Origin: Bacteroidota bacterium
Lineage (GTDB): Bacteria > Bacteroidota > Bacteroidia > UBA8524
NCBI GenBank assembly: GCA_006226545.1
Contig: SBGR01000034.1
Coordinates: 66,864-110,032, forward strand
Direction: 5' to 3'
DNA length: 43,169 bases
The notes beneath the pieces are model-generated. The model was not told where the DNA came from, searched no databases, and was given only the letters and a program-made list of their open reading frames with translations. Below are positions 34,732 through 43,163 of this stretch, piece after piece; position 1 is the first letter of the stretch, and each line of letters begins with the position of its first letter. The position numbers were made by a program, and so were the translations under genes.

Positions 34732-35970
34732 ATGCTAGAATACACCAAGTTCCGCTTAGCGAATGGTTTACGCGTGATTCATCACTTCGATCCGCAGACC
34801 CCGCTAGCCGTAGTAAACATACTGTATAATGTTGGCGCCAGAGACGAAGACCCGGATTATACCGGCATGGCGCATCTCTTTGAACACCTGATGTTCAGTG
34901 GCTCTGCCCATGCAGAAAGTTACGATGAGCCTTTGCAAAAAGCCTCAGGAGAAAACAACGCGTTTACCAGTAACGATATCACCAACTATTATGTAACCCT
35001 TCCGGCTGAGAATATTGAAACGGCCTTGTGGTTAGAATCGGACCGCATGTTTCAGTTGAACCTGAATGAAAACAGCATGAAGGTTCAGCAAAGTGTGGTG
35101 ATTGAAGAATTTAAACAACGCTATTTGAATCAGCCTTACGGTGACCTTTGGGCTTTGATTCGGGAATTGGCGTACAAAGAACATCCCTATCAGTGGGCAA
35201 CCATAGGCAAAGAAATCGGTCATATAGAAAAAGTCGATTTGGAGGTTTTACGTTCATTCTACCAGCGATTCTATAATCCGTCGAATGCCATTTTGGTGAT
35301 GGCCGGTAATATTCCGGAATTCCAGTGCAAAGCCTTGGCTGAGAAATGGTTCCTAGATATTCCTTCCGGCGAAGCCAATTTGAATAACTACACCGTTGAA
35401 CCAAAGCAGACCGAACTCCGCCGATTGACGGTAGAACGTGAAGTGCCTATGGATTGTTTGACCTTAGCATTTCATGGTCCGCGCAGAACAGCATCAGATT
35501 TTTATGCCTGCGATTTATTGATGGATGTATTGGGTGGATCACCTTCTTCTCGACTCTACCAATCGCTGATTAAAGAATTGGAGATATTCGCCGATATCGG
35601 AGCTTACACAACAGAAAGCATTGATGAAGGCCTTTTGTTGATCAGCGGACGCATCTTACCGGGTAAAACTTTAGAAGAAGCCGAAGAAGCCGTTATGAAA
35701 ATTGTAAATGAAGTTCTAGAAAACGGTATTCAAAAAAGTGAATGGGAAAAGGTTTGCAATAAAAAACGAACCGTCTTGAACTACCAAGAACTTGAAGTTT
35801 TAAACAAAGCGATGAACTTGGCCATGTTTGAAAACTTAGGCGACGCTGATCTTGTGAATTCAGAAGAAGCTAAATTCTTAGCGACTTCGACAGAAAGTTT
35901 GCATGCCGCCGCAAAGGATTATCTCCAGATGAGCAATTGTTCCATCCTCTATTATGTTGCTAAGAAATGA
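34732..35970 (+). CDS. M16-family zinc metallopeptidase, catalytic subunit
   Basis: 412 residues. The inverted zinc motif H48-L-F-E51-H52 is intact, with the further Glu in the VVIEEF segment about 75 residues later, as required. There is no signal peptide, so it acts in the cytoplasm unless exported by another route. It overlaps the next gene (ATGA), which encodes a partner without the zinc motif; such pairs form heterodimers like the mitochondrial processing peptidase. Substrate is unknown. Confidence 0.92.
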   Translation: MLEYTKFRLANGLRVIHHFDPQTPLAVVNILYNVGARDEDPDYTGMAHLFEHLMFSGSAHAESYDEPLQKASGENNAFTSNDITNYYVTLPAENIETALWLESDRMFQLNLNENSMKVQQSVVIEEFKQRYLNQPYGDLWALIRELAYKEHPYQWATIGKEIGHIEKVDLEVLRSFYQRFYNPSNAILVMAGNIPEFQCKALAEKWFLDIPSGEANLNNYTVEPKQTELRRLTVEREVPMDCLTLAFHGPRRTASDFYACDLLMDVLGGSPSSRLYQSLIKELEIFADIGAYTTESIDEGLLLISGRILPGKTLEEAEEAVMKIVNEVLENGIQKSEWEKVCNKKRTVLNYQELEVLNKAMNLAMFENLGDADLVNSEEAKFLATSTESLHAAAKDYLQMSNCSILYYVAKK

Positions 35971-37235
35971 GTTTCAGAAATCAAATACCGAATATAATTA
36001 CTCCCAAAAGTCTTCCTCAGTTACCGGTAAAGCAATTGGCTTTTGGTAAGCTTAGCGAATATCATTTTTTGGAGAAGGAAGAATCTCTCCTGCGCATAAC
36101 CCTGCAATTCGAATGCGGGAAAATTCACGAATCCAAGCTTGGCTTAAATGAAGCCTGTGTACAGCTATTACTCAGTGGTAATGAAAAAATGAGTGCGCAC
36201 AGTATCCAAGAAAAATTGGATCAGTTTGGCGCATTTATCGAATTGGAAGGTGGACTTCGCAGCAGTTATATCCAGGTATTCTGTTTGAAAGAATACGCTG
36301 AAAAAGTACTCGACATACTTGCTGAAGTACTCGATACCTTGAGCTTTGTAGAAGATGAAATTCGCATCTACAAAAACAGAGTTCAAGAGAATTTAAAAGT
36401 AAAAGAACAGAAGACTTCCTTTTTAGCGAAAAGAGCCTTCAAAGGACATATTTTCGGAACAAATACTGTTTATGGTAGTTCTATTCTATCAACTGATATT
36501 GAATCAATAAATCAATCGGATTTAATTGAACACTTCAATACAAAATTCAAACATTCTTTATTCCGAATTTTCACCAATACCTACATTCCTGAACATCAAT
36601 TAAAGTCGCTTGAAAAGTTTTCACGTGAAACAATTGCTACACCTTTTACCTGGAATGGCATCTATCCAGAGCAACATGAAATTCACTTACCCAAAGCGGA
36701 TGCTGTTCAAGCTACATTGATCAGTGGTTTTATCAGTGCCGGTAGAAAAGAAGAAACCTATCCAGCCAGAAGTTTTCTTTCCACTGTATTAGGAGGTTAT
36801 TTCGGTTCACGACTGATGAAAAACATCAGGGAAGAAAAAGGTTTCACCTATGGAATTCACTCGGCTTATACGAATTACCCAGATCTAGCGTTATTTCAAA
36901 TTAGCAGTGATGTGAAAAACGAAGTTCGCGATGAGGCATTGGCTGAAATTAGAAAAGAGATTAAGCGTCTTCAAACGGAACTCATAGACAATTCTGAATT
37001 GGAAACTGTTCGTAATTACATGCTTGGTTCGCTTCAAAGAGCATTTGACGGATCGCTCAATTTGATGGATCGATACAAAACCCTATTGGATTTAGGTCTA
37101 CCGATGAACTATTTCCAAGAATACGTTGATTCCATATTGGAGCTCAATGCAAATTACCTCCAAGAAATTGCAAGCATCGAATTCGATGCAAAACGCTTCT
37201 ATACAGTAGTAGCAGGAAATTTTGATACCGCGTAA
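35967..37235 (+). CDS. M16-family non-catalytic partner
   Basis: 422 residues with M16 fold but without HxxEH: the corresponding segment reads LGLNEACVQLLLSG. The C-terminal substrate-binding part is well kept (LSTVLGGYFGSRLMKNIREEKGFTYGIHSAY, with the R...Y pair of the family). It probably binds substrate for the catalytic subunit encoded just before. A parS-like palindrome lies inside the gene (36617-36632). It overlaps the next gene by 14 bases. Confidence 0.9.
   Translation: MSFRNQIPNIITPKSLPQLPVKQLAFGKLSEYHFLEKEESLLRITLQFECGKIHESKLGLNEACVQLLLSGNEKMSAHSIQEKLDQFGAFIELEGGLRSSYIQVFCLKEYAEKVLDILAEVLDTLSFVEDEIRIYKNRVQENLKVKEQKTSFLAKRAFKGHIFGTNTVYGSSILSTDIESINQSDLIEHFNTKFKHSLFRIFTNTYIPEHQLKSLEKFSRETIATPFTWNGIYPEQHEIHLPKADAVQATLISGFISAGRKEETYPARSFLSTVLGGYFGSRLMKNIREEKGFTYGIHSAYTNYPDLALFQISSDVKNEVRDEALAEIRKEIKRLQTELIDNSELETVRNYMLGSLQRAFDGSLNLMDRYKTLLDLGLPMNYFQEYVDSILELNANYLQEIASIEFDAKRFYTVVAGNFDTA
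36617..36632. other. parS-like site 1 (14/16)
   Basis: GTTTTCACGTGAAACA, two mismatches (positions 1 and 2) from the ParB-binding consensus TGTTNCACGTGAAACA. It lies in the M16 partner gene. It gains weight from three more sites within 2.8 kb. Confidence 0.55.
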
Positions 37236-38943
37236 AATCTATATCGCCTTATTCCTTTTTTTAAGCAGTCTGTCGCTTAGCGCACAGGTTGACTTTCGTC
37301 GTGTTTGTCTATACAACAGCGGCGATGATATTCAATTGAGTTGGGCGCCTTTATCCAATCCTTGTGGTAACTTCCTTAGTTTAAGCATCTACGGTAGATT
37401 AAATACACTCACACCCTATACTTTCATTGATAGCATAAGTCAGGTTGCCCAACTCAACTATACCCATATCGGGGCAGGTACACAGGGGAATACTTGGTCA
37501 TACTATCTGGTATTCAAATATTTATGCGATAATTCAAGTACAATATCAGATACACTGTTTATTGATTTAACACAGCCTATTACCAGTTCATTTGATTCAA
37601 TTAGTTATGATCCTACTTCACAAAAATGGGTGATGGGATGGTCTGCAAATCCAGCTACAGATTTAAAGGGGTATATTATTTGGCAATCCATTGGTGCTAA
37701 CAATAGCCCTTTAGATAGCGTTGCTAATCAATTTTATACGGATAATAGTTCAAATCCATTAGGTTCTGCAAGTTCCTATAGTTTATCTGCCTTTGACAGT
37801 TGTATCAACCAAAGTGTTATTTCAAGCAGCCAAAAACCATGTTACCTTTCTAAACAAAGCAATCCTTGTGAAACGAAAAGCATACTATCCTGGAATGCCT
37901 ATGAAGGATTAAATAATGTGAGTTACCGCATATACTACAAAACCGGTGCACAAGACTTTGTATTAGACACGATACTTTACCCACCTTCGCTTAGTTATGA
38001 AGTAACCATTCCGGATGGTGAAACCAGGGAATACTATATCCGCGTATTCTTAAGCAATGGAGCCAGTTCTAGAAGTAATCCGATTACCCTAAGTTCTGAT
38101 GCGCGTTATTCAGCTGACAGCAACTACATAGAATCCGTTTCTTGGATCGCAGCAAATACTTTTGAAGTCAAATCCTTGTTCAATCAAAGTTCGCTTTGGG
38201 ACAGTATTTACTTGGTTCAAGAATTCAATGGAAATACTCAAGTACTCATTTCAGAGCAACAGAATCCTACGCTTTACCCTTTTCAATTTAACAGCACAGA
38301 CAGTATTAGGTATACCTTTACTCAAATTGCCACAGATAGATGCGGTAGAATTTATACCTCCTTACCTCATCACAACATGGTTCTGAAAGGAACTGAGACC
38401 AATACCGATAATTATCTTCTTAATTGGACCTCTTACCAGAACTGGTTGAATGACGTTGGACAATATGAAGTATACCTTGGTGAATCACTTGATCAAGTTT
38501 TCACGTGGAACATAATTGGTGATTCATATCCCGACAGTTCAGATTCTTATACTGTAAACAACCTTGATATGAACATCCGCTGTTTTATAGTTAAAGCAAC
38601 AGAAAACGGAATCAATTCATTCGGCTTTCAAGGTGTTTCCTATTCAAATCCAATCTGTTTATTGCAAGAACCCAATATCTATTTTCCAACTGCATTTGCA
38701 CCCTTTGGAATCAATAATACCTATCTACCTGTGGGAACATCGATTGATAAAGAAAAAAGTAAAATTGAAATCTATTCCAGAACAGGTCAACGAGTATGGT
38801 CTTCAAACCTTCAAACAGGATGGAATGGACTACATAAAGATGGAACTCCTTATCAAGATGCTGTATTTTTGTACCACGCAGAAATCTATTTCTTAAACGG
38901 AGATAGAAAAGGATTTAAAGGAAACATCACTATTCTTTACTAA
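37222..38943 (+). CDS. T9SS type-B surface protein (CHU_C / gliding-motility C-terminal domain)
   Basis: 573 residues. It starts at TTG 37222 (no ATG is available), giving a signal peptide cut after SLSAQ. The middle is a series of fibronectin/Ig-like beta-sandwich units, e.g. LSWNAYEGLNNVSYRIYYK. The end is a type B sorting domain: YFPTAFAPFG...IEIYSRTGQRVWSS...GWNGLHKDGTPYQDAVFLYHAEI. Such proteins are exported by the type IX system and can be adhesins. It overlaps its neighbours on both sides, an odd companion for ybeY and mnmG. Confidence 0.88.
   Translation: MIPRKIYIALFLFLSSLSLSAQVDFRRVCLYNSGDDIQLSWAPLSNPCGNFLSLSIYGRLNTLTPYTFIDSISQVAQLNYTHIGAGTQGNTWSYYLVFKYLCDNSSTISDTLFIDLTQPITSSFDSISYDPTSQKWVMGWSANPATDLKGYIIWQSIGANNSPLDSVANQFYTDNSSNPLGSASSYSLSAFDSCINQSVISSSQKPCYLSKQSNPCETKSILSWNAYEGLNNVSYRIYYKTGAQDFVLDTILYPPSLSYEVTIPDGETREYYIRVFLSNGASSRSNPITLSSDARYSADSNYIESVSWIAANTFEVKSLFNQSSLWDSIYLVQEFNGNTQVLISEQQNPTLYPFQFNSTDSIRYTFTQIATDRCGRIYTSLPHHNMVLKGTETNTDNYLLNWTSYQNWLNDVGQYEVYLGESLDQVFTWNIIGDSYPDSSDSYTVNNLDMNIRCFIVKATENGINSFGFQGVSYSNPICLLQEPNIYFPTAFAPFGINNTYLPVGTSIDKEKSKIEIYSRTGQRVWSSNLQTGWNGLHKDGTPYQDAVFLYHAEIYFLNGDRKGFKGNITILY
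38497..38512. other. parS-like site 2 (about 14/16)
   Basis: GTTTTCACGTGGAACA. Read on the other strand it matches TGTTNCACGTGAAACA except for the last two positions. It lies in the type-B surface protein gene. Confidence 0.5.
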
Positions 38944-39371
38944 TGGCTATACATTTTCATAGCAGCGAACAGATAAAGTTCCACGTGAAACAGATTCGCA
39001 AGACTAAAAACTGGATTAAAGAACTCATTCAATCCTATCATAAGCAATTAGGCGACATCAATTATATCTTTCAAAGCGACGAGGAACTGCTTGAATTGAA
39101 CAAGTCAGCACTAAATCACGACTATTATACAGATATAATCACCTTCGATTACTGTGATGATACTACAATTTCAGGCGATTTATTCATCAGCATCGATAGG
39201 GTAAAAGAAAATGCCCTTAACTTTGCAGTTCCTTTTGAACACGAGTTAAGAAGAGTTATGGCTCATGGTGTTCTGCACCTTCTCGGACATAAGGATAAAT
39301 CAGAATCAGATAGTAAAAAAATGCGGTCGGCCGAGGACAAAGCCCTCGACCTCTTTCAAAGTTTCACGTGA
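38943..39371 (+). CDS. ybeY: Endoribonuclease YbeY (rRNA maturation)
   Basis: 142 residues. The metal site reads HGVLHLLGHKDK (His108, His112; the third ligand place holds Asp118 as in relatives of this phylum), preceded by the YTDIITFDY segment typical of the family. YbeY processes the 3' end of 16S rRNA and takes part in ribosome quality control. The ATG shares the last base of the previous stop (TAATG). Two parS sites lie in or at the end of the gene, one spanning its stop codon. Confidence 0.93.
   Translation: MAIHFHSSEQIKFHVKQIRKTKNWIKELIQSYHKQLGDINYIFQSDEELLELNKSALNHDYYTDIITFDYCDDTTISGDLFISIDRVKENALNFAVPFEHELRRVMAHGVLHLLGHKDKSESDSKKMRSAEDKALDLFQSFT
38977..38992. other. parS site 3 (15/16)
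   Basis: AGTTCCACGTGAAACA, one mismatch from TGTTNCACGTGAAACA. It lies at codons 12-17 of ybeY. Confidence 0.7.
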
Positions 39372-39375
39372 AACA
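39360..39375. other. parS site 4 (15/16) at the ybeY/mnmG junction
   Basis: AGTTTCACGTGAAACA with a perfect 14-bp palindrome, one mismatch from the consensus. It covers the stop codon of ybeY (39369-39371) and ends on the A of the mnmG start codon. Confidence 0.78.
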
Positions 39376-41237
39376 TGCAAACAGATAATTACGATATCAT
39401 CGTTGTAGGTGGTGGACATGCCGGTTGTGAAGCAGCCGCTGCAGCAGCAAACCTTGGATCTAAGGTTTTGCTCATAACCATGAATATGAATACCATCGCT
39501 CAAATGTCCTGCAATCCGGCCATGGGTGGTGTAGCGAAAGGACAAATCGTTAGAGAAATTGATGCACTTGGTGGTTATTCCGGAATAGTTACGGATAAAA
39601 CCATGATTCAATTTAGAATGCTCAACAAAAGCAAAGGTCCTGCTATGTGGTCTCCTAGAGCACAAAGTGATCGTTGGGAATTTTCCAAAGAATGGCGCTT
39701 AGCATTGGAAAGAACACATAACTTAGATTTTTGGCAAGATACCGTTAAGGAAATCATCGTCGAGGATCAAAAAGTGAAAGGTGTTAAAACCAGCATGGGA
39801 ATATCCTTTCATTCCAAAGCCGTTGTTCTAACCAATGGAACTTTTTTGAATGGTATAATCCATATAGGTCAAAAGAAATTTGGTGGTGGGCGAATGGGCG
39901 AATCAGCTGCATTCGGGATTACTGAGCAATTAGTTCAACTCGGATTTGAATCTGGTAGAATGAAAACGGGTACCCCACCCAGAGTAGATGGAAGATCATT
40001 GAACTGGGAAGCTATGGAAGAACAAGCCGGCGATGAAAATCCAGGTAAGTTCTCCTATTCCGATACTCAACCTTTAACGAAACAAAGAAGCTGTTATATT
40101 ACCTATACCAATGCCCAGGTACATGATACCTTAAAAGAAGGTTTTGATGAATCTCCTATGTACAGTGGAGCAATTAAAGGATTAGGTCCACGCTATTGTC
40201 CTTCCATTGAAGATAAAATCAACCGATTTGCAGAAAGAGAACGTCATCAAATCTTTGTAGAACCTGAAGGTTGGGATACCGTAGAAGTGTATGTCAACGG
40301 ATTTTCAACTTCCCTACCCGACCATGTTCAGCTCAAAGCTTTACAGTTGATACCCGGCTTTGAAACAGCTAAAATGTTCCGTCCAGGTTATGCTATTGAA
40401 TACGACTTTTTCCAACCAACCCAGCTAAAACTAAGTTTAGAAACTCATCTTATTGAAAACCTATTCTTCGCTGGACAAATCAATGGAACAACAGGATACG
40501 AAGAAGCCGCAGCTCAAGGTCTAATGGCAGGTATCAATGCCCATCAGAAAGTGAAGGAAAAAGAAGCCTTCATCTTAGATAGATCTGAAGCCTATATTGG
40601 AGTATTGATTGACGACTTAATCAATAAAGGCACAGAAGAACCTTACCGTATGTTTACCTCTCGAGCAGAATACCGCATTCTACTTCGTCAGGATAATGCA
40701 GATATACGCCTGACGGAAAAATCATATAAACTTGGTTTGGCAGATCAATCCCGTTTTGACAACGTCACTAAAAAAATAAACGATGCTGAACGTATCATTA
40801 AAGAATTCAAAAAAACCAGCATCACACCGAATGAAATAAACCCAACATTGGAAAAATTAGACAGCGCTGTAATTCCACAGAATTATAAAATTTTCCAATT
40901 GGTTTCACGTCCTCAAGTTACCATTTCAGATATTGCTGAGCTACCAACGGTAGAAAACATACTTCAAAACGCAGATGATGAAGCCGTTTTACAGGCAGAA
41001 ATTCTGATGAAGTACGAGGGTTATATCGAAAAGGAGCAGGAAATGGCTTCTAAAATGAAAAAACTGGAGCATATTTCGCTAAATTCTGATTTTAACTACC
41101 AGAATATCAGTTCATTATCTAAGGAAGCACGTGAAAAATTAAGTAAAATAAAACCGAGCACCTTAGGTCAAGCCAGCAGAATAAGTGGCGTATCACCGGC
41201 AGATATTTCTGTTCTTCTTGTACATTTCGGCCGATGA
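39375..41237 (+). CDS. mnmG: tRNA uridine-5-carboxymethylaminomethyl(34) synthesis enzyme
   Basis: 620 residues, full length. It begins with the FAD-binding GGGHAGCEAA (residues 12-21) and carries the MnmG signatures SCNPAMGGVAKGQIVREIDALGG, GRMKTGTPPRVDG, and AGQINGTTGYEEAAAQG. The C-terminal helical domain binds tRNA and MnmE. With MnmE it builds the cmnm5 modification on wobble U34. It begins three bases after ybeY and overlaps the lipoprotein gene by 4. mnmG (gidA) is a common neighbour of replication origins in bacteria. Confidence 0.97.
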   Translation: MQTDNYDIIVVGGGHAGCEAAAAAANLGSKVLLITMNMNTIAQMSCNPAMGGVAKGQIVREIDALGGYSGIVTDKTMIQFRMLNKSKGPAMWSPRAQSDRWEFSKEWRLALERTHNLDFWQDTVKEIIVEDQKVKGVKTSMGISFHSKAVVLTNGTFLNGIIHIGQKKFGGGRMGESAAFGITEQLVQLGFESGRMKTGTPPRVDGRSLNWEAMEEQAGDENPGKFSYSDTQPLTKQRSCYITYTNAQVHDTLKEGFDESPMYSGAIKGLGPRYCPSIEDKINRFAERERHQIFVEPEGWDTVEVYVNGFSTSLPDHVQLKALQLIPGFETAKMFRPGYAIEYDFFQPTQLKLSLETHLIENLFFAGQINGTTGYEEAAAQGLMAGINAHQKVKEKEAFILDRSEAYIGVLIDDLINKGTEEPYRMFTSRAEYRILLRQDNADIRLTEKSYKLGLADQSRFDNVTKKINDAERIIKEFKKTSITPNEINPTLEKLDSAVIPQNYKIFQLVSRPQVTISDIAELPTVENILQNADDEAVLQAEILMKYEGYIEKEQEMASKMKKLEHISLNSDFNYQNISSLSKEAREKLSKIKPSTLGQASRISGVSPADISVLLVHFGR

Positions 41238-42808
41238 AGTATTCCATCCTTATCTTATTTGTATTTCTCTATGCTTGTGCGAGTATTGATCATCCGAAAG
41301 GTGGTCCAGTCGATCAAACGCCTCCTCAAGTATTAAGTCATAGTCCGGATAGCAATCAACTTAATTTTACCGGAGATAAGATTGTATTTCACTTTGATGA
41401 ATACATTGAGATAAAGGATCCGAATGCCATAATCATCTCCCCTCCTGTTATTAACAAACCTGATTATGTTGTAAAAGGAAAAAGCCTTCAAATCAAATTC
41501 AAGGATACTTTACGAAGCAATACCACCTATACCATTCAATTATCGAATGCTATTCAAGACATAACCGAAAAGAATATCCTGCCTTCGCAAAACCTAAGCT
41601 TCAGTACCGGATCTATATTAGATACACTTACCATTCGTGGTCAAGTAATTCTAAATGCAACAGACGAGGTACAAAAGGACATTACTATCGCATTATTTCA
41701 TGCTGATGTAAATCAATATCCTGATAGTCAGATATATCCTCTTTTAACAACACGCAGCCAAGCAGACGGTAGCTTTCTTTTACAAGGAATAGCTTCTGGA
41801 TCCTATACACTCTATGCATTTGAAGACATCAACTTCAATAACCGTTTTGAAACAGGCGAAAAATTCGCATACCATGACTCAGTTGTAGTGGCGGGTGACT
41901 CTCTTGAATATACACTGCGCTTAGCCAATTATGAGTTACGTTCCCCTTATAGAATTGGTAGTCCAAAAGCAATTGGAACAAAACACTTTAAACTACCTTA
42001 CACTCAGCATATTCCGGGAAACGTATCGCTTAAATCAAGTTTACCATCATTTGATAAAACACAAAAGGTATATACACATAAGATTCATCAAGATACCTTG
42101 ATGGTATATGATACTTACAAGTCTAATCAGGATACTATCCTTACTTACTTCATCTACCTCGACAATGTATTGAAAGACAGTATTAAAGTAGATTATACTG
42201 CCTTGAACACTCCATATCACCACTATTCTCTTAAAGGTACCAAACAACAGAAGCTAGAACCTTTCGATACCTTGACTATTCAGTTTAATGAACCATTATT
42301 GGCCATTGATACTTCTAAAATCAAGCTATTCAAAGACAGTACAGAACGTATTAAACTAAACATCGCCAATACGGGCTTTGCTAGCTACCTGCTATTTGAT
42401 CGCTCTTATGAATCAAATTACCTTCTTATTCTCGAGCCTGGAGCCTTCAAAACTGTGGCCTATTCACTCAATTCACAAGATAGCCTTTCCTTTATCACAC
42501 CAAAGGCAGATAACTACGGATCCCTTCAAATCAATTGGGAAGGTGAGCAAGGTTTAATGTATCAAATTGATTTACTGAAAGATAAGAAGGAAAAACCGGC
42601 ATTCACCCTGTATTCCAATACAGATTCCGTTCTCTTTTCTTCTATTCCCGCCGGTACCTATTACGCTAGAATTAGTGTTGTTTCTGAACGCTCAACCGAA
42701 CGTCTTATCCCCTTTAAAACACAGGTTGAACCTTACTATTATTACCCTAAACCACTAGAGCTCAGAGGGCTTTGGACCATTAAGGATGTACTCATCCACA
42801 TTCATTGA
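41234..42808 (+). CDS. Ig-like domain lipoprotein
   Basis: 524 residues. Lipobox LYAC (Cys15), then KGGPVDQTPPQVLSHSPDSNQLNFTGDKIVFHFDEYIEI: a Big_5/SbsA-like Ig domain with the usual 'PP..SPD' start. A carboxypeptidase-regulatory-like unit (SFLLQGIASGSYTLYAFEDINFNNRFETGE) follows. This arrangement is common for outer-membrane lipoproteins of Bacteroidota; role unknown. It starts in the mnmG stop codon (ATGA) and closes the operon; the first DnaA-box-like 9-mer lies in its last codons. Confidence 0.85.
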   Translation: MKYSILILFVFLYACASIDHPKGGPVDQTPPQVLSHSPDSNQLNFTGDKIVFHFDEYIEIKDPNAIIISPPVINKPDYVVKGKSLQIKFKDTLRSNTTYTIQLSNAIQDITEKNILPSQNLSFSTGSILDTLTIRGQVILNATDEVQKDITIALFHADVNQYPDSQIYPLLTTRSQADGSFLLQGIASGSYTLYAFEDINFNNRFETGEKFAYHDSVVVAGDSLEYTLRLANYELRSPYRIGSPKAIGTKHFKLPYTQHIPGNVSLKSSLPSFDKTQKVYTHKIHQDTLMVYDTYKSNQDTILTYFIYLDNVLKDSIKVDYTALNTPYHHYSLKGTKQQKLEPFDTLTIQFNEPLLAIDTSKIKLFKDSTERIKLNIANTGFASYLLFDRSYESNYLLILEPGAFKTVAYSLNSQDSLSFITPKADNYGSLQINWEGEQGLMYQIDLLKDKKEKPAFTLYSNTDSVLFSSIPAGTYYARISVVSERSTERLIPFKTQVEPYYYYPKPLELRGLWTIKDVLIHIH

Positions 42809-43140
42809 TTTAGCCTGTTTATAAACGGGTATTGCTGTGGACAAATTCCAGTATAAGAACAATCCTAAAACCGAGTGTTTAAAGCTGTGTACAAAACCGA
42901 TACTCATCAACGTCCAACCAACAGAAAAACACATTGTGAATTACTCACATTCTAACGTGAATTTCCAAAATGAGCTGTGAACATTATATGAATCAACCAT
43001 TGAAAATCAAGCAAATGATAGATTCGCCTTCTGTTAATAATTTCATAACAACTCAATTTTCAAATTTTTCTTCTCACGACTTTTCTACAAAATCACATCC
43101 CTTAATAATTAATTCAATCTTTTTTAAAATTTAAATACTT
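42792..43140. other. Candidate replication origin (oriC): DnaA-box-like cluster and AT-rich stretch
   Basis: No gene fits after 42808. DnaA-box-like 9-mers, compared with TTATNCACA, lie at 42792-42800 (TCATCCACA), 42836-42844 (TTGTCCACA on minus), 42886-42894 (TTGTACACA, minus), 42935-42943 (TAATTCACA, minus), 42941-42949 (TTACTCACA) and 42976-42984 (ATGTTCACA, minus). Three share GCTGTGnACA. A dyad CCTGTTTATAAACGGG is at 42814-42829. The following 120 bases are 70-83% A+T, as expected for an unwinding region. mnmG and four parS sites lie just before. dnaA is not seen, and all boxes carry at least one mismatch. Confidence 0.5.
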
Positions 43141-43149
43141 TTTACTCTT

Positions 43150-43163
43150 GTGGCTAACGCCAC
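43150..43163. repeat. Small perfect hairpin at the right edge
   Basis: GTGGC-TAAC-GCCAC directly before an ATG at 43165 that may be the first codon of the next plus-strand gene. TACTCTTG (43144-43151) resembles a -7 box with one mismatch. Only five bases of the possible gene are present. Confidence 0.35.

Noticed and set aside
40907-40922. GGTTTCACGT half site in mnmG
   Set aside because: Only one arm of the parS palindrome is present.
41123-41138. CACGTG with GAAAA arm in mnmG as a fifth parS site
   Set aside because: At least four of sixteen positions differ from the ParB consensus; only the core and one partial arm match.
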